Shown piece after piece: positions 11,133 through 22,995 of a stretch of DNA of 64,000 nucleotides; the stretch's first letter is position 1; every line of letters starts with the position of its first letter. A program made the translations under genes and the position numbers. Origin of the DNA: Portulaca oleracea (Eukaryota; Streptophyta; Magnoliopsida; Caryophyllales; Portulacaceae); NCBI GenBank assembly GCA_029582165.1, contig CM055887.1, positions 16,353,190-16,417,189 of the forward strand, written 5' to 3'. The notes below the pieces were generated by a model that ran no database searches, had not been told where the DNA came from, and saw nothing but the letters and a program-made list of their open reading frames with translations.

Positions 11133-12730
11133 TATAGACACCAGGATTTTTCACCGACAAATTTGAAAGATCAAAATCGACCCGCCAAAGCCCAACAAGC
11201 CACGACCCAAGAACTAGCATAGGCAACTAAGCCTATGATACAATCAGGGCGGGCCCATTAAACGAATCCGGCCCAGCATCAAAAAGGCGTAGGCCACATA
11301 GCCTACAACACTTCCCACACTAGCCCAGCAAGCGGGCCGAGCCCAGAAAAGAGAAGCATAGGCCGCCTGACCTATGCTGTTGAAACCCATCCCGTTGCCT
11401 CGGTGCCAAGTCAGCAATCCGTGTGATTGCACGACATAGATCGCCTGACCTATGCAATTAAAGTTGATTTTTGGCGCCAGAATCCTCCCCGCCAATCCCC
11501 TGATCACAGCTCTTCTTGATTGACTCGGTTGATTGTGATTATATAATAGATCGCAAGGCCTATAATCATGCCATTAGGGGTATGATCCTTGGATCATGCT
11601 CCCCCATCCTTCCCTCTTAATCACTCACCTCCCACCTATAAATACCCCCCACCTCTCCACTCATTTCATCAACTAATCCTATCAACTCTTCTCATCAACT
11701 TCCTCCATCAACTCTCATCACCTACTATCATCCACTCTCCATCACCCTCTCTCAAATTCTCTCCCATAATCATCCTCGCTATCATCATCCTATCATCCAT
11801 ACACCTCACTTCTCACTATCCTCAAACATCCATAATCCAAGGCTCTAAACCGACATCATTCCTTATAAGGACATTAATCTTCCTCCCACCACGTAAGGCT
11901 TAAAGTGAAGTTTGTGCATTTTTTTCTATTGTATTTCAATCGTGTAATTTATTCTTGAATCATCTTACTTGTACATTATTTTATAAAAACTCCATATTTT
12001 AATATTTTCATGTCCGGAATATAATTTTGTGAAATTAAATTAATTAAGCTTCTCCCCGCTCATTTCATTTCAAGTTCGATTCTAGTAGAGTTTGTTTTCA
12101 AACAGGCGGATTCGAGAATTCTTTAATTCTCGAATTCATAACCTTGCCCCCAAATTCAGAATTCTGGTTCGTAGATCGGAGTTAATTTTCTTATTTCTTT
12201 TGAGTTTTTTGATTTCCTTAAACCGACTGGCGACTCTTCTTTATAACCTTTTTTTATGACCAAGCATACGTGTTTATTACATCAAAAAAATTTATAAAAT
12301 TTACTTTATACCTCTCTTTATCCTAATCCATGGCTGACCTAAGAGAAAATGGAGTGAAAATTATCATAGGCCCTGCAGCCTACGACTATTTTCACCCATT
12401 TTCTATTGGACTGAAGAGGTGTGGGCCCAGTAGTGGGTGCGTCATAGGCCCTGCAGCCTATAACCCCTTCTAGTGGCCCAAACTTCTCTTTTGGGCACAA
12501 GATTCAAATGAGAATTGGTATGAGTCATTGATAAAATAGTTCGGTCTAATTTCAAGTATGTTAATAATAAAAATAGGTACTTAAATGAATAAAAGCCCCT
12601 TATCTCGAAAACATTTTCATAAAATAAAAATATCCTTATTTAAGAATTAAGCAACCTTAGTCAACTCCCGATCATTAAGTAGCACACTCGAGGAAAAAGC
12701 GCGGTGGCTTTTCCTGGGCGTGGTCCTACA
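11133..12730 (+). repeat. 3' LTR of Tat1
   Basis: Runs from TATAGACACCAGGATTTTTC (the first dinucleotide TG appears mutated to TA) to GGCGTGGTCCTACA. The right third aligns with the terminal third of the Tat2 LTR read on the minus strand: AGTAGAGT-TGTT, AACAGGCG-ATTCGAG, GGTTCGTAG, TTGGCGACTC. It contains six to seven of the dispersed palindromes and a TATA box at 11636. Because the TGGCGACTC sequence at about 12226 is shared inside both LTRs, it is not a primer site. Confidence 0.75.
11636..11644 (+). promoter_or_regulatory. TATA box of the Tat1 LTR promoter
   Basis: CTATAAATA followed by a C-rich, T-rich leader (CCCCCCACCTCTCC) about 500 bp into the LTR, the usual place for the U3/R boundary of a gypsy LTR. 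Inference from sequence only. Confidence 0.5.
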
Positions 12731-13341
12731 GGGATGTGTTTTGTGCTTAATTGAGGTGTGGTGTAAGAGGTGTTGCATTTTATGAAATGGAAGTGTTGTT
12801 GCTCTTTAGGTCCTTAGCTATTTAGCTCCACATTTCCTAAATGATTTCCCTCCTTACCCTAAACCTAAGCCCCATTCTAACCCTTGAAAAGTCCTCATGA
12901 TTAACACTTGTGCATTTTGTCTATAGCGGTGGACAATTGAGAGTTTGTCAAGCTTATGGTAGTTTGGATGCATTGGTTGAAGGTATTGAGTGAACACTAA
13001 ATTCATTTTAAACACATGAGAGAGAGTGTTTCACATACCCTAAAGTGAGGTCCTACCAACCCCATCTAGTTCGCCAATCATTTGAATGAACTTGAATTGC
13101 ATGTAGGGTCAAGATTGAGTAAATGTTTTTGCCACTTGACTTTGTAATCTTTGAAATGAAGTGTAACTTTGTTTTGATCTGAATTTGGGCCTTGCCAAGC
13201 GACCTATTGTATGCCTTTGCTTCTGACTATCGGATTTTGTACCTTGTCCAAGAGGGAGGGGGGCTCCTCTTGAGTTTTTCTATTTCTCCTGGTACTTCAT
13301 GATTAGTCTTGCTTGGGAACAAGCAAGGTTTAAGCATGGGG

Positions 13342-13937
13342 GGTTGTTGAACCATGGTTTTACCACTTTTTACCTTGGTTTTTATTGTCTTATTGAACTT
13401 ATCTAAGTCATTTAGTATAAGTTTAATAGTGATTTTTGCCATCTTTGTCAATTGAGACTAATTTGTTTAAATGTCTTATTTTTAGGCAATTTTGATACAA
13501 GTGATGTTGGCACAAGAGGAAAAATATTTAGAATTAAGGAGCAAAGGAACCCAACACAGTCGCACCGGAAAAGTAAAAGAAAAATTGGAATTTCCAGTTT
13601 GGCACACTTGGGTGTGCAGGTCGGCATGGGCAGTTGCGCCAAATTGCAGTCTTTTATTTTAAGTAGTTTTATTCATTAGAAAAAGACAACTTTTCATTCT
13701 ATGTTGTTTTTCAATTTTCTAGTTTTTCTCTCTTGGCTTGAGGGAGGTTTCTCCCTAAGCTTCTCTAGTTCTAGGTTTAGATTCCTCTAAATTAATTAGA
13801 TTAGGTTATCTTTGTTCAAGAATTCATCGATTTCGTTCTCGCGTTCAATTCAAGACTAAGTTTTCTATCCATTTCTCTTTATCTCTTTTATGTTCATATA
13901 TATGCTTGTTAGATTGATTTTCGTTCTTTTTAATTGT
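13342..13937 (+). repeat. LTR of element B, left part
   Basis: Starts TGTTGAACCATGGTTTTACC after GCATGGGGGGT and matches the first half of the element A LTR, including the GGCACAC hairpin region in a degraded form (13596-13640). It stops at the target duplication ATTGT, 13933-13937, next to Tat2. Confidence 0.8.
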
Positions 13938-14903
13938 TGTAAGACCCCGGGAAAATCTCCGTGGGGTCCCTCGCGGTGTATGACGAGCCGAATGAGGTGT
14001 CTTAATCTTTAGGGGATTTAAATGCATTTTATTATCATGTTCAAATGAATACAAATAATAAAAATCAAAAGAGTCGCCAATTAATTTTTAATGAGAATTA
14101 ATAAACTTAAATTTAAACTCCACGAACCATGAGATTCGGATCCAGGGGTAAGTTTACAAATTCGAAAGTAAAAACCCTCGAATTCGCCTGTTCAAAGAAC
14201 AGACTCTACTAAATCGGTTAATTTAAAGAAAAGAGTAGAAAAGGAGAATTAGTTAGATTAATCAATATTATTTAGCGCATACAAATGAAATGATTAAATG
14301 TAAAAATAAAATAAATGCAAATAGTAAAATGAAATAAATGAACAAAAGCATAAACATTTACAAGTTTGCATTTAATTAGATTAATTAGAACATCAATATT
14401 ATTATTTAAGTCAAGTTTTGCATAATAGCAAAGTGAGGAAAAATAAGAAAAACAATACTAACCTCAAGATAATGCCAAGATTATGAATGCAAGATGATGA
14501 TGAGAAGAAAAAGAAGAAGAAGACGAAAGAGGAGGAGGGAGGAGAAGAAATGTAAAATCACCTAGTGTCAATACTCTTAGGATGATTTTGAGGTGTCCAA
14601 AAAGAGTGGAAATGATGGTGTATTTATAGTGGTGGAGGTAGGTTTATTTATGGTGGTGAATGAAAGAATATTGGGAGGATAAAATCAAACAAAGGTTGAT
14701 TTTATTTGATTTGGAAAAGGGAGGAAGAATGAATAAGATAAAGAGAGATTTGATTGGGTTTGATTTGGGGATTTCAACATGTGGAAAATGTTTGCATTTC
14801 AAAAATCTTGGCATTTAATCCTAAATTAAAAATAAAGAAAAAATTATTAAAATAAATAACATAATTACAAAGCTGAATTGAGTGACAAAATTCAGCGTCT
14901 ACA
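13938..14903 (-). repeat. Tat2 3' LTR (left copy)
   Basis: 966 bp, plus-strand ends TGTAAGACCCCGGG and CAGCGTCTACA. It matches 25019-25991 nearly throughout, with small indels such as an 8-bp difference near 14125. A minus-strand TATA box (ACTATAAATA) is at 14621-14630. Confidence 0.9.
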
Positions 14904-14925
14904 GTTAGCCCCCACTTTAATCGAG
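14904..14925 (-). other. Polypurine tract of Tat2
   Basis: On the minus strand GATTAAAGTGGGGGCTAAC directly precedes the LTR start TGTAGACGC. It matches the tract of Tat1 at 11115-11130. Confidence 0.75.
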
Positions 14926-14974
14926 TCCGAGTAGGACGCCCAAAGTATTCTTGATGTTTTTCAATCTTTCCCGA

Positions 14975-15395
14975 TGTCAATATTGATCTTCCAGTCTTTC
15001 CCGGTGTTGCTCAGTCTTCCCTGGTGTTGCCAGTCTTTCCTGGTGTCCCCCAGTCTTTCCCGGTGTCGTCCAGTCTTTCCCGATGTCGTCCAGTCTTTCC
15101 CGATGTCTTTCAGTCTTTCCCGATGTCGTTCAGTCTTTCCCGATGTCTTTCAGTCTTTCGCGATGTTGTAAAGTCTTTCCCGATGTCTTTCAGTCTTTCC
15201 CGATGTCTTTCAGTCTTTCCCGATGTCGTTCAGTCTTTCTCGATGTCGTTCAGTCTTTCCCGATGTCTTTCAGTCTTTCCCGATGTCGTTCAGTCTTTCC
15301 CGATGTCGTTAAGTCTTTCCTGATGTCGTTTAGTGTTTCCGATGTCGTCCAGTCTTTCCTGATGTCTTTCAGTCTTTCCCGATGTCATTCTATTT
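14975..15395. repeat. 20-bp tandem array in Tat2
   Basis: About 20 copies of a 20-bp unit, typically CAGTCTTTCCCGATGTCGTT or the variant ending CTTT. Three units fit each 60 bases, so the unit lacks in-frame stops and three overlapping artificial frames of 65-125 residues appear, encoding repeated FPDV/QSFPMSFSLSRC peptides. There is no reason to think these are genes. The array lies close to the polypurine tract, as in other Tat elements. Confidence 0.9.
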
Positions 15396-15499
15396 TGCTC
15401 CTCCTCGGCCACCGGCATACGGTCGAGTATAAAGTTCAGCTGGAGTTAGCTTCCTTCTGAGTTTGGCCGAGTTTTCTTCAAATTGACTAATTGAGACTC

Positions 15500-16360
15500 C
15501 ATTTCCGGCTGCTGCATACCGCCAGGTTACTTAGCAGTAGAGCTCAAATTTCTTCAGGTCGGTTTTCTTCTGAGTTTAGTTGGGTTTTCTTCAGGTACGA
15601 TTTTTTTTGTTAGAAATACTGGCCAGGTTGCCATTCCTGCAAGCATGGTGCTCTATCCAGTTTTCTTTGGTTTTGCACAGTCTTGCCGGATTCGGGCCTA
15701 GTCTGGCTGTCATGCCTCCAGGCATGCAACTCTGTCCAGTTTCTTTGTTTTTCAGCACAGTCTTGCCAAATTCAGGTCTAGTCAGGCTGTCATGCCTCCA
15801 GGCATGCAACTCTATCCAACTTCTTTTGTTTTTCTGATCAGTCCCGTTAGATTTGGGTCTAGTCAAGCTGTCATGCCTCCAGGCATACAACTCTGCCCAA
15901 TTTTCTTTGTTTTTTTGCATAGTCTCGTCAGTTTTGGGTCAAGTCAGACTGTCATGCCTCCAAGCATGTAGCTCTGTCCAGCCCAGGGTCAGTCAGCCGA
16001 ATTTCACTTGTTGCTCGGAACCCTAGGCGGGCTGCCATGCCTGCAGGCATGGCGCTGTGCCCGATGTTTTTTTTTTTGTCTTTGCATGGCCCAACCTTGA
16101 GTCCCCTTCGTCGAGCATACCGCCAGGTATTGCTCTGTGAAATCTTGCATTTTGTCTTCGCGTCGGGTCCAATTTTTTTCTTGGTGGTGCTGTATGTGGA
16201 ACCCGGGTCCAGACCATGTCTGGCGATATGGTACCGGGTTTTCCGGGTCTTCTCTTGTTCGGAACCCTGGGTATGGGTCCGAGCCATACCTGGCGGTATG
16301 TGCCTGGTTGCAAGACCTAGACCCGGCTTGTTCTTGGCAGTATGGGTCGGGTTTGTCCGT
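15500..16360. repeat. ~80-bp hairpin-bearing repeats in Tat2
   Basis: Copies of a palindrome recur every ~80 bp: CATGCCTCCAGGCATG at 15712 and 15792, one-mismatch forms near 15872 and 15952, then GCCATGCCTGCAGGCATGGC at about 16028-16047, which is a perfect 20-bp palindrome. Further right the family changes to ATACC-GCCA-GGTAT (16117), CATACC-TGGC-GGTATG (16288) and CCAT...ATGG (16214). The paired change CATGCC/GGCATG to CATACC/GGTATG keeps the stem. Spacer sequence between copies (TCTAGTCAGGCTGT, CTTTTGTTTTTCTGATCAGT) is also repeated. Confidence 0.8.
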
Positions 16361-16369
16361 ATGCTCGAG

Positions 16370-17885
16370 TCTTCTCAGTTTAATTCAGAAATGAGTTATT
16401 TCCAAACTAATTCTCGTGAATATTGTGAATTGAATTTTTAGAGTTTAACTCAGAAAATGAATTATTTTCCAAATTATTTCTCATAAAAATTTGCGATCCG
16501 TTTTAGAGTTTAACTCGAAAAATGATTTACTGTTCAAAATAATTCTCGTAAAACTCCAATAATTTCTTTATTGATAGCGTCCTTGGAGCTTCTGGCAATA
16601 CATCCGAAGGTGATTAAGATTCCAAGTGAGCTTGCTTGATTTCTAGCCACCATAGCTGCATTTCTTTTGATGTTCGGGCGGGAGATAGAAGAATGCAAAT
16701 GCGGTCTTATGCATGCTATGCTACATGAATTATGAGAGAATAAAAAATATGTACAAGACTCTTTTATGTACAATACACAACTCTATTATGCATTTTGCTT
16801 TACACTATAGGACTCTTTATGCAACCCTTATCTTAAAGCATGATATGACTCTTTTTTTTTTTATTTGACTCAAGAAGAAAGAAGGAAAAAAAAATTAAAC
16901 AAAAACTAAAAAAAAAACTAACATGACTCAAAATGAAAATAAAAAACGAACTGATGTGACTCGAAATGCAAACTAATAAGACTTAAAATGAAAAATGCAT
17001 ATGATCTAAAAACAAAAAACTAAAAAAAAAGCACATTGATTTGCTGCATGTATGCGATATGAACATCCCCCATTTTCCCGAGAAAAAAAAAGAATAAGGA
17101 AAAGTAAATCAAAAACTCTAAATGTCAAGAGTGATTTCGAAGTGAGTTTCAGGACAAGGCAAAAATTGTGAAAATGATGAGTTCTCTTGTCGAACTGCCT
17201 CATAAGTTGCCATGATGCGGAAATTGAGTGATGAGCGAGCCCCCATTTGGAATGTTGCAGAAGACGATATTAATGGAAGACTCGGCCTGCTTAAGCTGCA
17301 TGATGGGATAGTCAGGATGCTCGACCTTGATGTCATGGTTAGGAACCCCAAGCACTAAGAAGGATCAAGCGACAAGTTGTCTTGATTTCTCTTGCCTTTT
17401 TCCTATTCTTCTTAATTCTTTTAGGTAGGAACATGTAAGCTGTAAGCACCAAGCCCCCAGTATCAGTGAACAAGCGTCTTTAGGTGAATTAGAATGATTG
17501 ACCTAGGTGGGTGCCGCCTTCAAGTAACGCCCTATGCAGCTGGCATCTTGTTCTGCTAAAGGAGTTATCCCTCACTTAGGTGTTCTGAAAGCAGGGATTA
17601 ACTGACGAATCTCATACATGCACTAATGACCGAATCAGAAGAGCTCACAAGGTGATGGGGTGAAAAATGGGAACGATGGAAAAGATAGTGAAAAATCATG
17701 CCCAAATAGATGGCGAGATAAGGTTATGAGTGGTTCGGTGAGGGTAACGATTAGATGTATTGGACAAAGTGGTGAATGGATTGGTAGTTCGATGGACAAA
17801 GGTTCAAACTGATGGAGGTGGATGAAATGGTCTATAGATAGAGTACCATGTCTCGTGGGTTCATATCATAAGGGAAGAGATTGTC
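16370..17885. other. Non-coding Tat2 interior
   Basis: A 1.5 kb AT-rich stretch with three ~65-bp near repeats of AGTTTAACTCAGAAA-TGA-TTA (16377-16550), an A-rich region (16860-17100), and no convincing gene. A 77-residue minus-strand frame at 17118-17351 has no recognisable domain. Confidence 0.6.
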
Positions 17886-20800
17886 TGTAACACCCCCAGG
17901 TTACTAACCATAAGATTAAGCTAACTAACTACTTAATCTAATGATTAGCAGCGGATAATCACCTGAGAGTATTACCGTCGCCCATGAAAATGGACGAGGC
18001 TAAGACTATCACCCAACACATAACACACAACGGAACTTCGACAATCTTAATTTAACACCACAAGACAACGAGAGACCCTTTAGTCATACAATCTTCCAAA
18101 ATATAAGACTTTAACATACATGACATTCTTAATTTCCACACAAAACTACCAAGACTCAAAAGATGTCCCCCTTCATTTTAACACACTTTCCCCAACATTA
18201 GTGCTTTCAAGTCTTCCAAAAAGAACTTCCAAATTCACCTGCGGTTCTTTCACGTAGCTTTCGGGTTCCGCTCTTCCGAGATCTTGCCCTGGCCCTTTCC
18301 TTGAGATCCTAAAGGTGACACAAACTTAAAGGTGAGATTTACTCAGTACGTATACTACCCGAACAAGGAGATAAATTAATAAATAAACTTTATGATTTAA
18401 TATTACCCGTGGGCGTGGCTCCACCAATCAAATAAATAAGAGTAAAACATAAAGAAAGAGATATGGTTAAGGTATACTTACCAGATGTCCAAATTGGTAA
18501 CACACCAAGTCATATAATCAACACCTTAAATTAGTTAAGCTTAACCATCCTCAAAGTAATTAAAAGGTAACTTATAAACTAACGGTAGTAAGTGACCTCA
18601 AAGCCAAGAAAACATAATCAAGGCCCTTGCAAAGAGTGTAAAGAAAAATATTACTGCACTTGAGTAAATAACTGTATGGGTAGAACGCTTGACAAAGGAA
18701 AGACACAACGTAAAATAAATTCTAACTTATGTGCCCCTAATTGTGATCATTGGCTTAGCCTCCGTATGCGCATACCCGGACCGATCGGGAGATCCGGATG
18801 GTGGATAATTATCCTACTGGCCAGGTTTTCATGGGGTGCTACTAAGGCACCAAAACTAGAATTTCCTTGGGTGCACTAAGGCACTTGTTTATTTTACTTG
18901 GGGTGCACAAAGCACGTGATCATGGTGTGTACTATGACACTAAATTATTGGTGTGCTTCTAAGCACGATAAACCATGGGCGGGGCTTTATTAGCTTTAGA
19001 AAATTTAAGAAATTTCGGAAGTTTTACTCATAAAAACTAACTTTTCTTAACGAACTTAAAATACAATATAAGAACCTTTCTTGACTGATATTTGAATTTC
19101 ATACAAGCTTTTCAAGGAATAACCCTTGGCACTTCACAACTCAAATTTAAAAGTTGGTTCTTTTATCATGCATTGACATAATATAACAATAAAATAACCC
19201 CTTGATAACAAATATCATTGTACTCTTTTATAATATACATAAGAAAATGATTAACTTAAGAAAGAGGTATTATTAAACATAAACCTTGTATAACCTTTAT
19301 AAAATAGGCAATGACTACCTTAATACTTGATCGAATCATAAACAAGAGTAGTTAATCAAATACATGGATTGCACAAAGGAACAAGTAGTACACGTACCTG
19401 AACTCGAGAAAACACCACTGACGCACAGGGGCTTGAACAGCGGGAGAGCAACGACCACTTAGAGGAACTTAGAAAAAGAAGGAATCTAGAATTAGATTTT
19501 TATTTAGCTAGGAGAAGGGAAGATATCTTAAATAAAATATCCGGCTTGCATTACGAACTTAATTTCCTAACATTCAATGAAAAGGTCATAACTATCACTA
19601 TAGACATCGTATTGTTACATAAGAGGACATTCCGGAAAGCTTAAAACACGTCCTACAACTTTACAGTTAACCTCAAGGGCCAAAAACATGATTAAGAGGG
19701 TCAAAACACTCAAACACCTAATCTGCCCAGAACTTGTAAATGTCGACTAGCGTTTTTCGGGAAGCGATATCTTGAGTTATACTAATCGGTTTTGGGCCTA
19801 TAAGCTGTCTATGGAAAGCTCATGACTCGTACTCAAACTTTCATTTTTCATCAGCAATTGATTTAGGCTTGGGAAGAGGTCGAAATTAAACCTAACACAA
19901 GGGCAGTCACTACAATTTTACTTCTGGAAAAATTCAGAATCTTTGTCCTTCAATAAAAAGCTTATAACTCGCTCATCCGACATCCTATGGACGCATACCA
20001 TACCATTCTGGAAAGTTTAGAGTCTCTCATAAAAACTTTCATGTTTAGACCTTAAGCTAGTAACCCCTAACTAGTCGAAAATCACTCATCTTTGTTCTGC
20101 CGTCATAAAAATCTCAGATTTGCGCGGGTTTACGATTTTGGCCATAAATCCCAAAATATTCATCGAAATGACGAACCGTAAAAACCGGGTGTTAGCTAAC
20201 ACTTTTGTCTACCCGAGTATGCCCTAACATTACCCATAATCATTTTCCTTATTTTCTAGAAAAACAAACACTAACCAGATTGCATACTTTCTTTGAATTC
20301 ATTGACATGCAAGCCTAAATCCTTTTGTTTTGTTAAAAAATCCTACATGAGACATGACATGGTCTTCACATACACAATATCCAGCCTTGAAAAGTCCAGA
20401 GAATTACTAATTACAACCAATTTAAGTCCATGCAACCCCACAACAACAACTCTTTTCACAATCTAATATCAAACCTCACATGCACCACTACAAAACTTTC
20501 ATTCTTCCCATTTTATGTATAATCTATAGTCATGCATTTGAATCAACAACTTTCTCATGGTTCCACAGAAAATTATACTTCCAAAATTACATGCATGCTC
20601 ATTTTTCACAAGAAATTCACTTAATACAAACTAGGACAACAAGGAGTTCATAAAACTCACCCAACTTCCTTCTTTTGAACTTTGAATCCTTCACCTTTCT
20701 TTGGGTAGCTATTAAACTTCACAAATCACAATTACCTCTGGAAATCACATAAAAACCCACCAAAACTCAGATTCTAACTTAGATTTAATTGGGAAAAACA

Positions 20801-21566
20801 AAAGGAAGCAAGAGGGAAGAGAATTACACTTGAAAGAGGGTGGAAAGGACAAGATGATGATGATGGTGGCGGTGTGTGTGGCGGGCGACGGCTGGTCGGA
20901 ACAGCAGCCGGCGGCGAGCTCCGGTGGCTGGCATCAGACAGAGGGAGGGAGACGAGAGTAAGGGTGAGGGGGAGACCAAGGGGCATGCACAAGAGAGCCA
21001 AGATGAGAGCTTGTGTTTGAATGTTTCCAAATGAAAGGAACCCCCCCCCCCCCCAAATTAATATACCTCCAAACTAATAACATCTAAGCCCAACTCCCCC
21101 TCCTTCTTTTCCTTGGATCGGCCAAATGGCCCAATTGGGCTCTAAGATTGTTAATTTTTATTTCCTCCTTATCTCCACATATCATCCATATCTCTAGGTT
21201 ACCCCAAATTTGTGAAAATATTCATGGTAACCCAAAAAGAAAATAATTGCAAATCCACCTCCTTAATTCTTTTATTTATACTTAACTCCTCAATGAAGAG
21301 AAAAAAACATAAAGGCCCTAGTACATAGAATTAGCAATGAACTGAAATATCCTGAAATTTTAACGAGAAGACTCGAAGGGAAAAACAAGCTTAAAGAAAC
21401 TAAAAGTCGGTCGTTGCGCTGTTCAAGCCCTGCAAAAACATACACGGATAAGTAAAAAAAAATAAATAAAAGCATGCACTTTAATTAGTTTGTGAATTAT
21501 CTTTTAACCTTGATTAATTATGTTAATTAATATGTACTTAGGAGAGGTTTTTCTTGGGTTGTTACA
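17886..21566 (-). repeat. LTR-like block, probable solo LTR of a chromovirus (Tekay-like)
   Basis: The block begins TGTAACACCCCCAGG and ends GGGTTGTTACA on the plus strand, giving matching TGTAACA ends. Read on the minus strand it starts TGTAACAACCC and ends GGGGGTGTTACA, a pairing common in large chromovirus LTRs. A minus-strand TATA-like region (GTATATTAATTTGG, about 21057) is followed by a C/T-rich leader. There is no internal region or second LTR, so recombination between two LTRs is the likely origin. The flanks TTGTC and TGATC agree at only three of five bases, so the target duplication is unproven. Small frames inside (20774-21030, minus) are compositional. Confidence 0.55.
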
Positions 21567-22995
21567 TGATCAAATGGCTATGGTTTGATGAATTTAGGTA
21601 TGAAGGGTGATTCAAGTCTGATGGGAAAAGGTGGGTGTGCTTTGGTGAAAGAAATCTGACTGCACGTTAGTGTCATTAGAGACCAAGGTTTCCTCTCCTT
21701 TTGCCTAGCTCGCCTGGTGAGGTTTTCGAGCTAACCACTCTTTATTCTATCTCTCAAAGTTCAAATGATTTGATGATGGATTTTCTCTAAAGTGAATTGC
21801 AGCGGTCGGGCCTCAAAGAGGTTCTCCTACGTATCCAGTGTGAAATCAAGCCATTCGTAGTTCAACAGGTGCAACTTCAAAGGATCGATGCCTCAAGGAG
21901 GACTTCAAGACAAGCTAGAGGGTTAGATGGTGAGGGAAGATGTGAAGGTTTGAGGCGACGGGATGTGCACGGGTGACTTAAACCGACAATTGCCTCTTAT
22001 TCTTGCTTTCTTCTTTCTCTTTTTTTTTTGTATTTTTTTCTTCTTTTCTCTTTTTTTCTTCTTTTTTTCTCTTTTTTTTTGAACTCGACTACCTCAACCT
22101 ATATTTTTCTTATAAATGATATTTGTTACCCGCAACACATTAGTTGGCTTAAGGATGAGGTGGTCACAAAATGAATGACCGAATTCGTGGTGGTGGTTAA
22201 GAAGATGGTGGGAGAAGGTAATAATGAAGGTAAAGCGGCTAGCTGGAAATAAAGGTGGCGATGATGTAGGTGGTAAGGAGTGGAAGCCTCCTATCCTAGG
22301 CATGTCCTTTTCAGCTGCATGATGGGGAAATTCACTTTTGGAGACTATTGGTCACTTTGAATTCGCTCCTTTTGCCTAACATGTTGGGGAGTGTTCAGGT
22401 TAGCTTCTCTCCTCTTGATGTTCACTCATTTACCTCTCCTTTTTCCCAACTTGTTAGATGAGTGTTCAAGTTGGCCTCGCTCTTTTTTATTTATCTCTCC
22501 TTTTGCCTAACTTCGCTTTGGCGGTGAAGTAAGCCTCTCTTCTCTCTATTAACCTTGGACTCGGGGTAGGGCACAAAAGCATAGAGAAAATGTGATGAGA
22601 TGTGAGATGGAGGAAACGAGCATATGGATGTGTCAGACTTGGATGGTCATATGGGTGAATGAGCTCTTTAATTCAAATCAGGAATGCAAACACAAGATTC
22701 TTTCCTTAGTAGTTTAGAAGCAAATGAAGGGTCGGGGAAGACAAGAGTCAAAATCATGAAAGGTTTCATCTTTATTGAATGCAACTAAGATGAATACATT
22801 AAAAATCTACTTGGGATATATCCCAGCTGACTCTGAAAATGAAGATGATTGCCATGAAAAGAAAAGACGCGACATGAGGGGATCTCCCAATTGATCCTTG
22901 CAGCTTAGGGTTTTGGAAAGACCCCGTTTGACTTTGTAGTAGGCCACGTTCTAATTGGGTTTCTACACTGTGATTGGTAGTGACAGCATCCCGGA
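21567..22995. other. Non-coding Tat2 interior, gag-proximal
   Basis: Includes CTCCTACGTATCCAGTGTGA and CATTCGTAGTTCAAC (21825-21865), motifs I associate with Tat elements, a T-rich tract (22010-22080), and about three tandem units of 60-70 bp beginning CTCTCCTTTTGCCTAAC (22365-22555). No coding sequence is visible. Confidence 0.6.

Larger units (their letters stand above)
5135..12465. repeat. Dispersed TAGGCC/GGCCTA palindrome family in Tat1
   Basis: An 18-20 bp inverted-repeat motif of the form RTAGGCC-N4-GGCCTAY recurs, by eye, about 18 times between 5135 and 12465. Clear copies lie at 6091-6108, 9464-9481 (GTAGGCCCATGGGCCTAC, a perfect palindrome), 9510-9529, 9590-9608, 9670-9689 (CGTAGACCACTTGGTCTACG, 9-bp arms), 10440-10457, 10509-10526, 11218-11237, 11288-11306, 11355-11376, 12366-12382 and 12443-12460. 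Some substitutions are matched on the other arm (GGCC to GACC pairs with GGTC), so pairing is kept. Copies occur both in the internal 3' region and in the LTR. No known function. Confidence 0.75.
4931..12730 (+). mobile_element. Tat1: 5'-truncated Tat-lineage Ty3/gypsy element
   Basis: In order, this contains an integrase C-terminal fragment on the plus strand, a long 3' region with two antisense gene remnants, a 58-bp tandem array, a polypurine tract (AAAGTGGGGGCT), and a 1.6 kb LTR. That order matches Tat-lineage elements, in which pol is followed by a long 3' region that can carry additional ORFs, sometimes antisense. The gag and most of pol are not in the window because element A occupies the left border. 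The right LTR end is followed by sequence collinear with the 3' region of Athila-like B, so Tat1 was probably inserted in B. Confidence 0.75.

Noticed and set aside
12218..12245. TGGCGACTC after LTR-like sequence taken as a primer site of a new element
   Set aside because: The same TTGGCGACTC lies inside both Tat2 LTRs, and the LTR continues to 12730.
14974..15460. Three overlapping Ser/Phe-rich repeat frames
   Set aside because: A 20-bp tandem unit is open in all three forward frames by chance. The element's sense strand is the minus strand.
14975..16360. CRISPR-like direct repeats
   Set aside because: Units are contiguous or have repeated spacers, and the context is a plant retroelement.
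20774..21030. Ser/Pro/His-rich minus-strand frames
   Set aside because: They lie in the leader of the LTR-like block. Composition explains the open frame.
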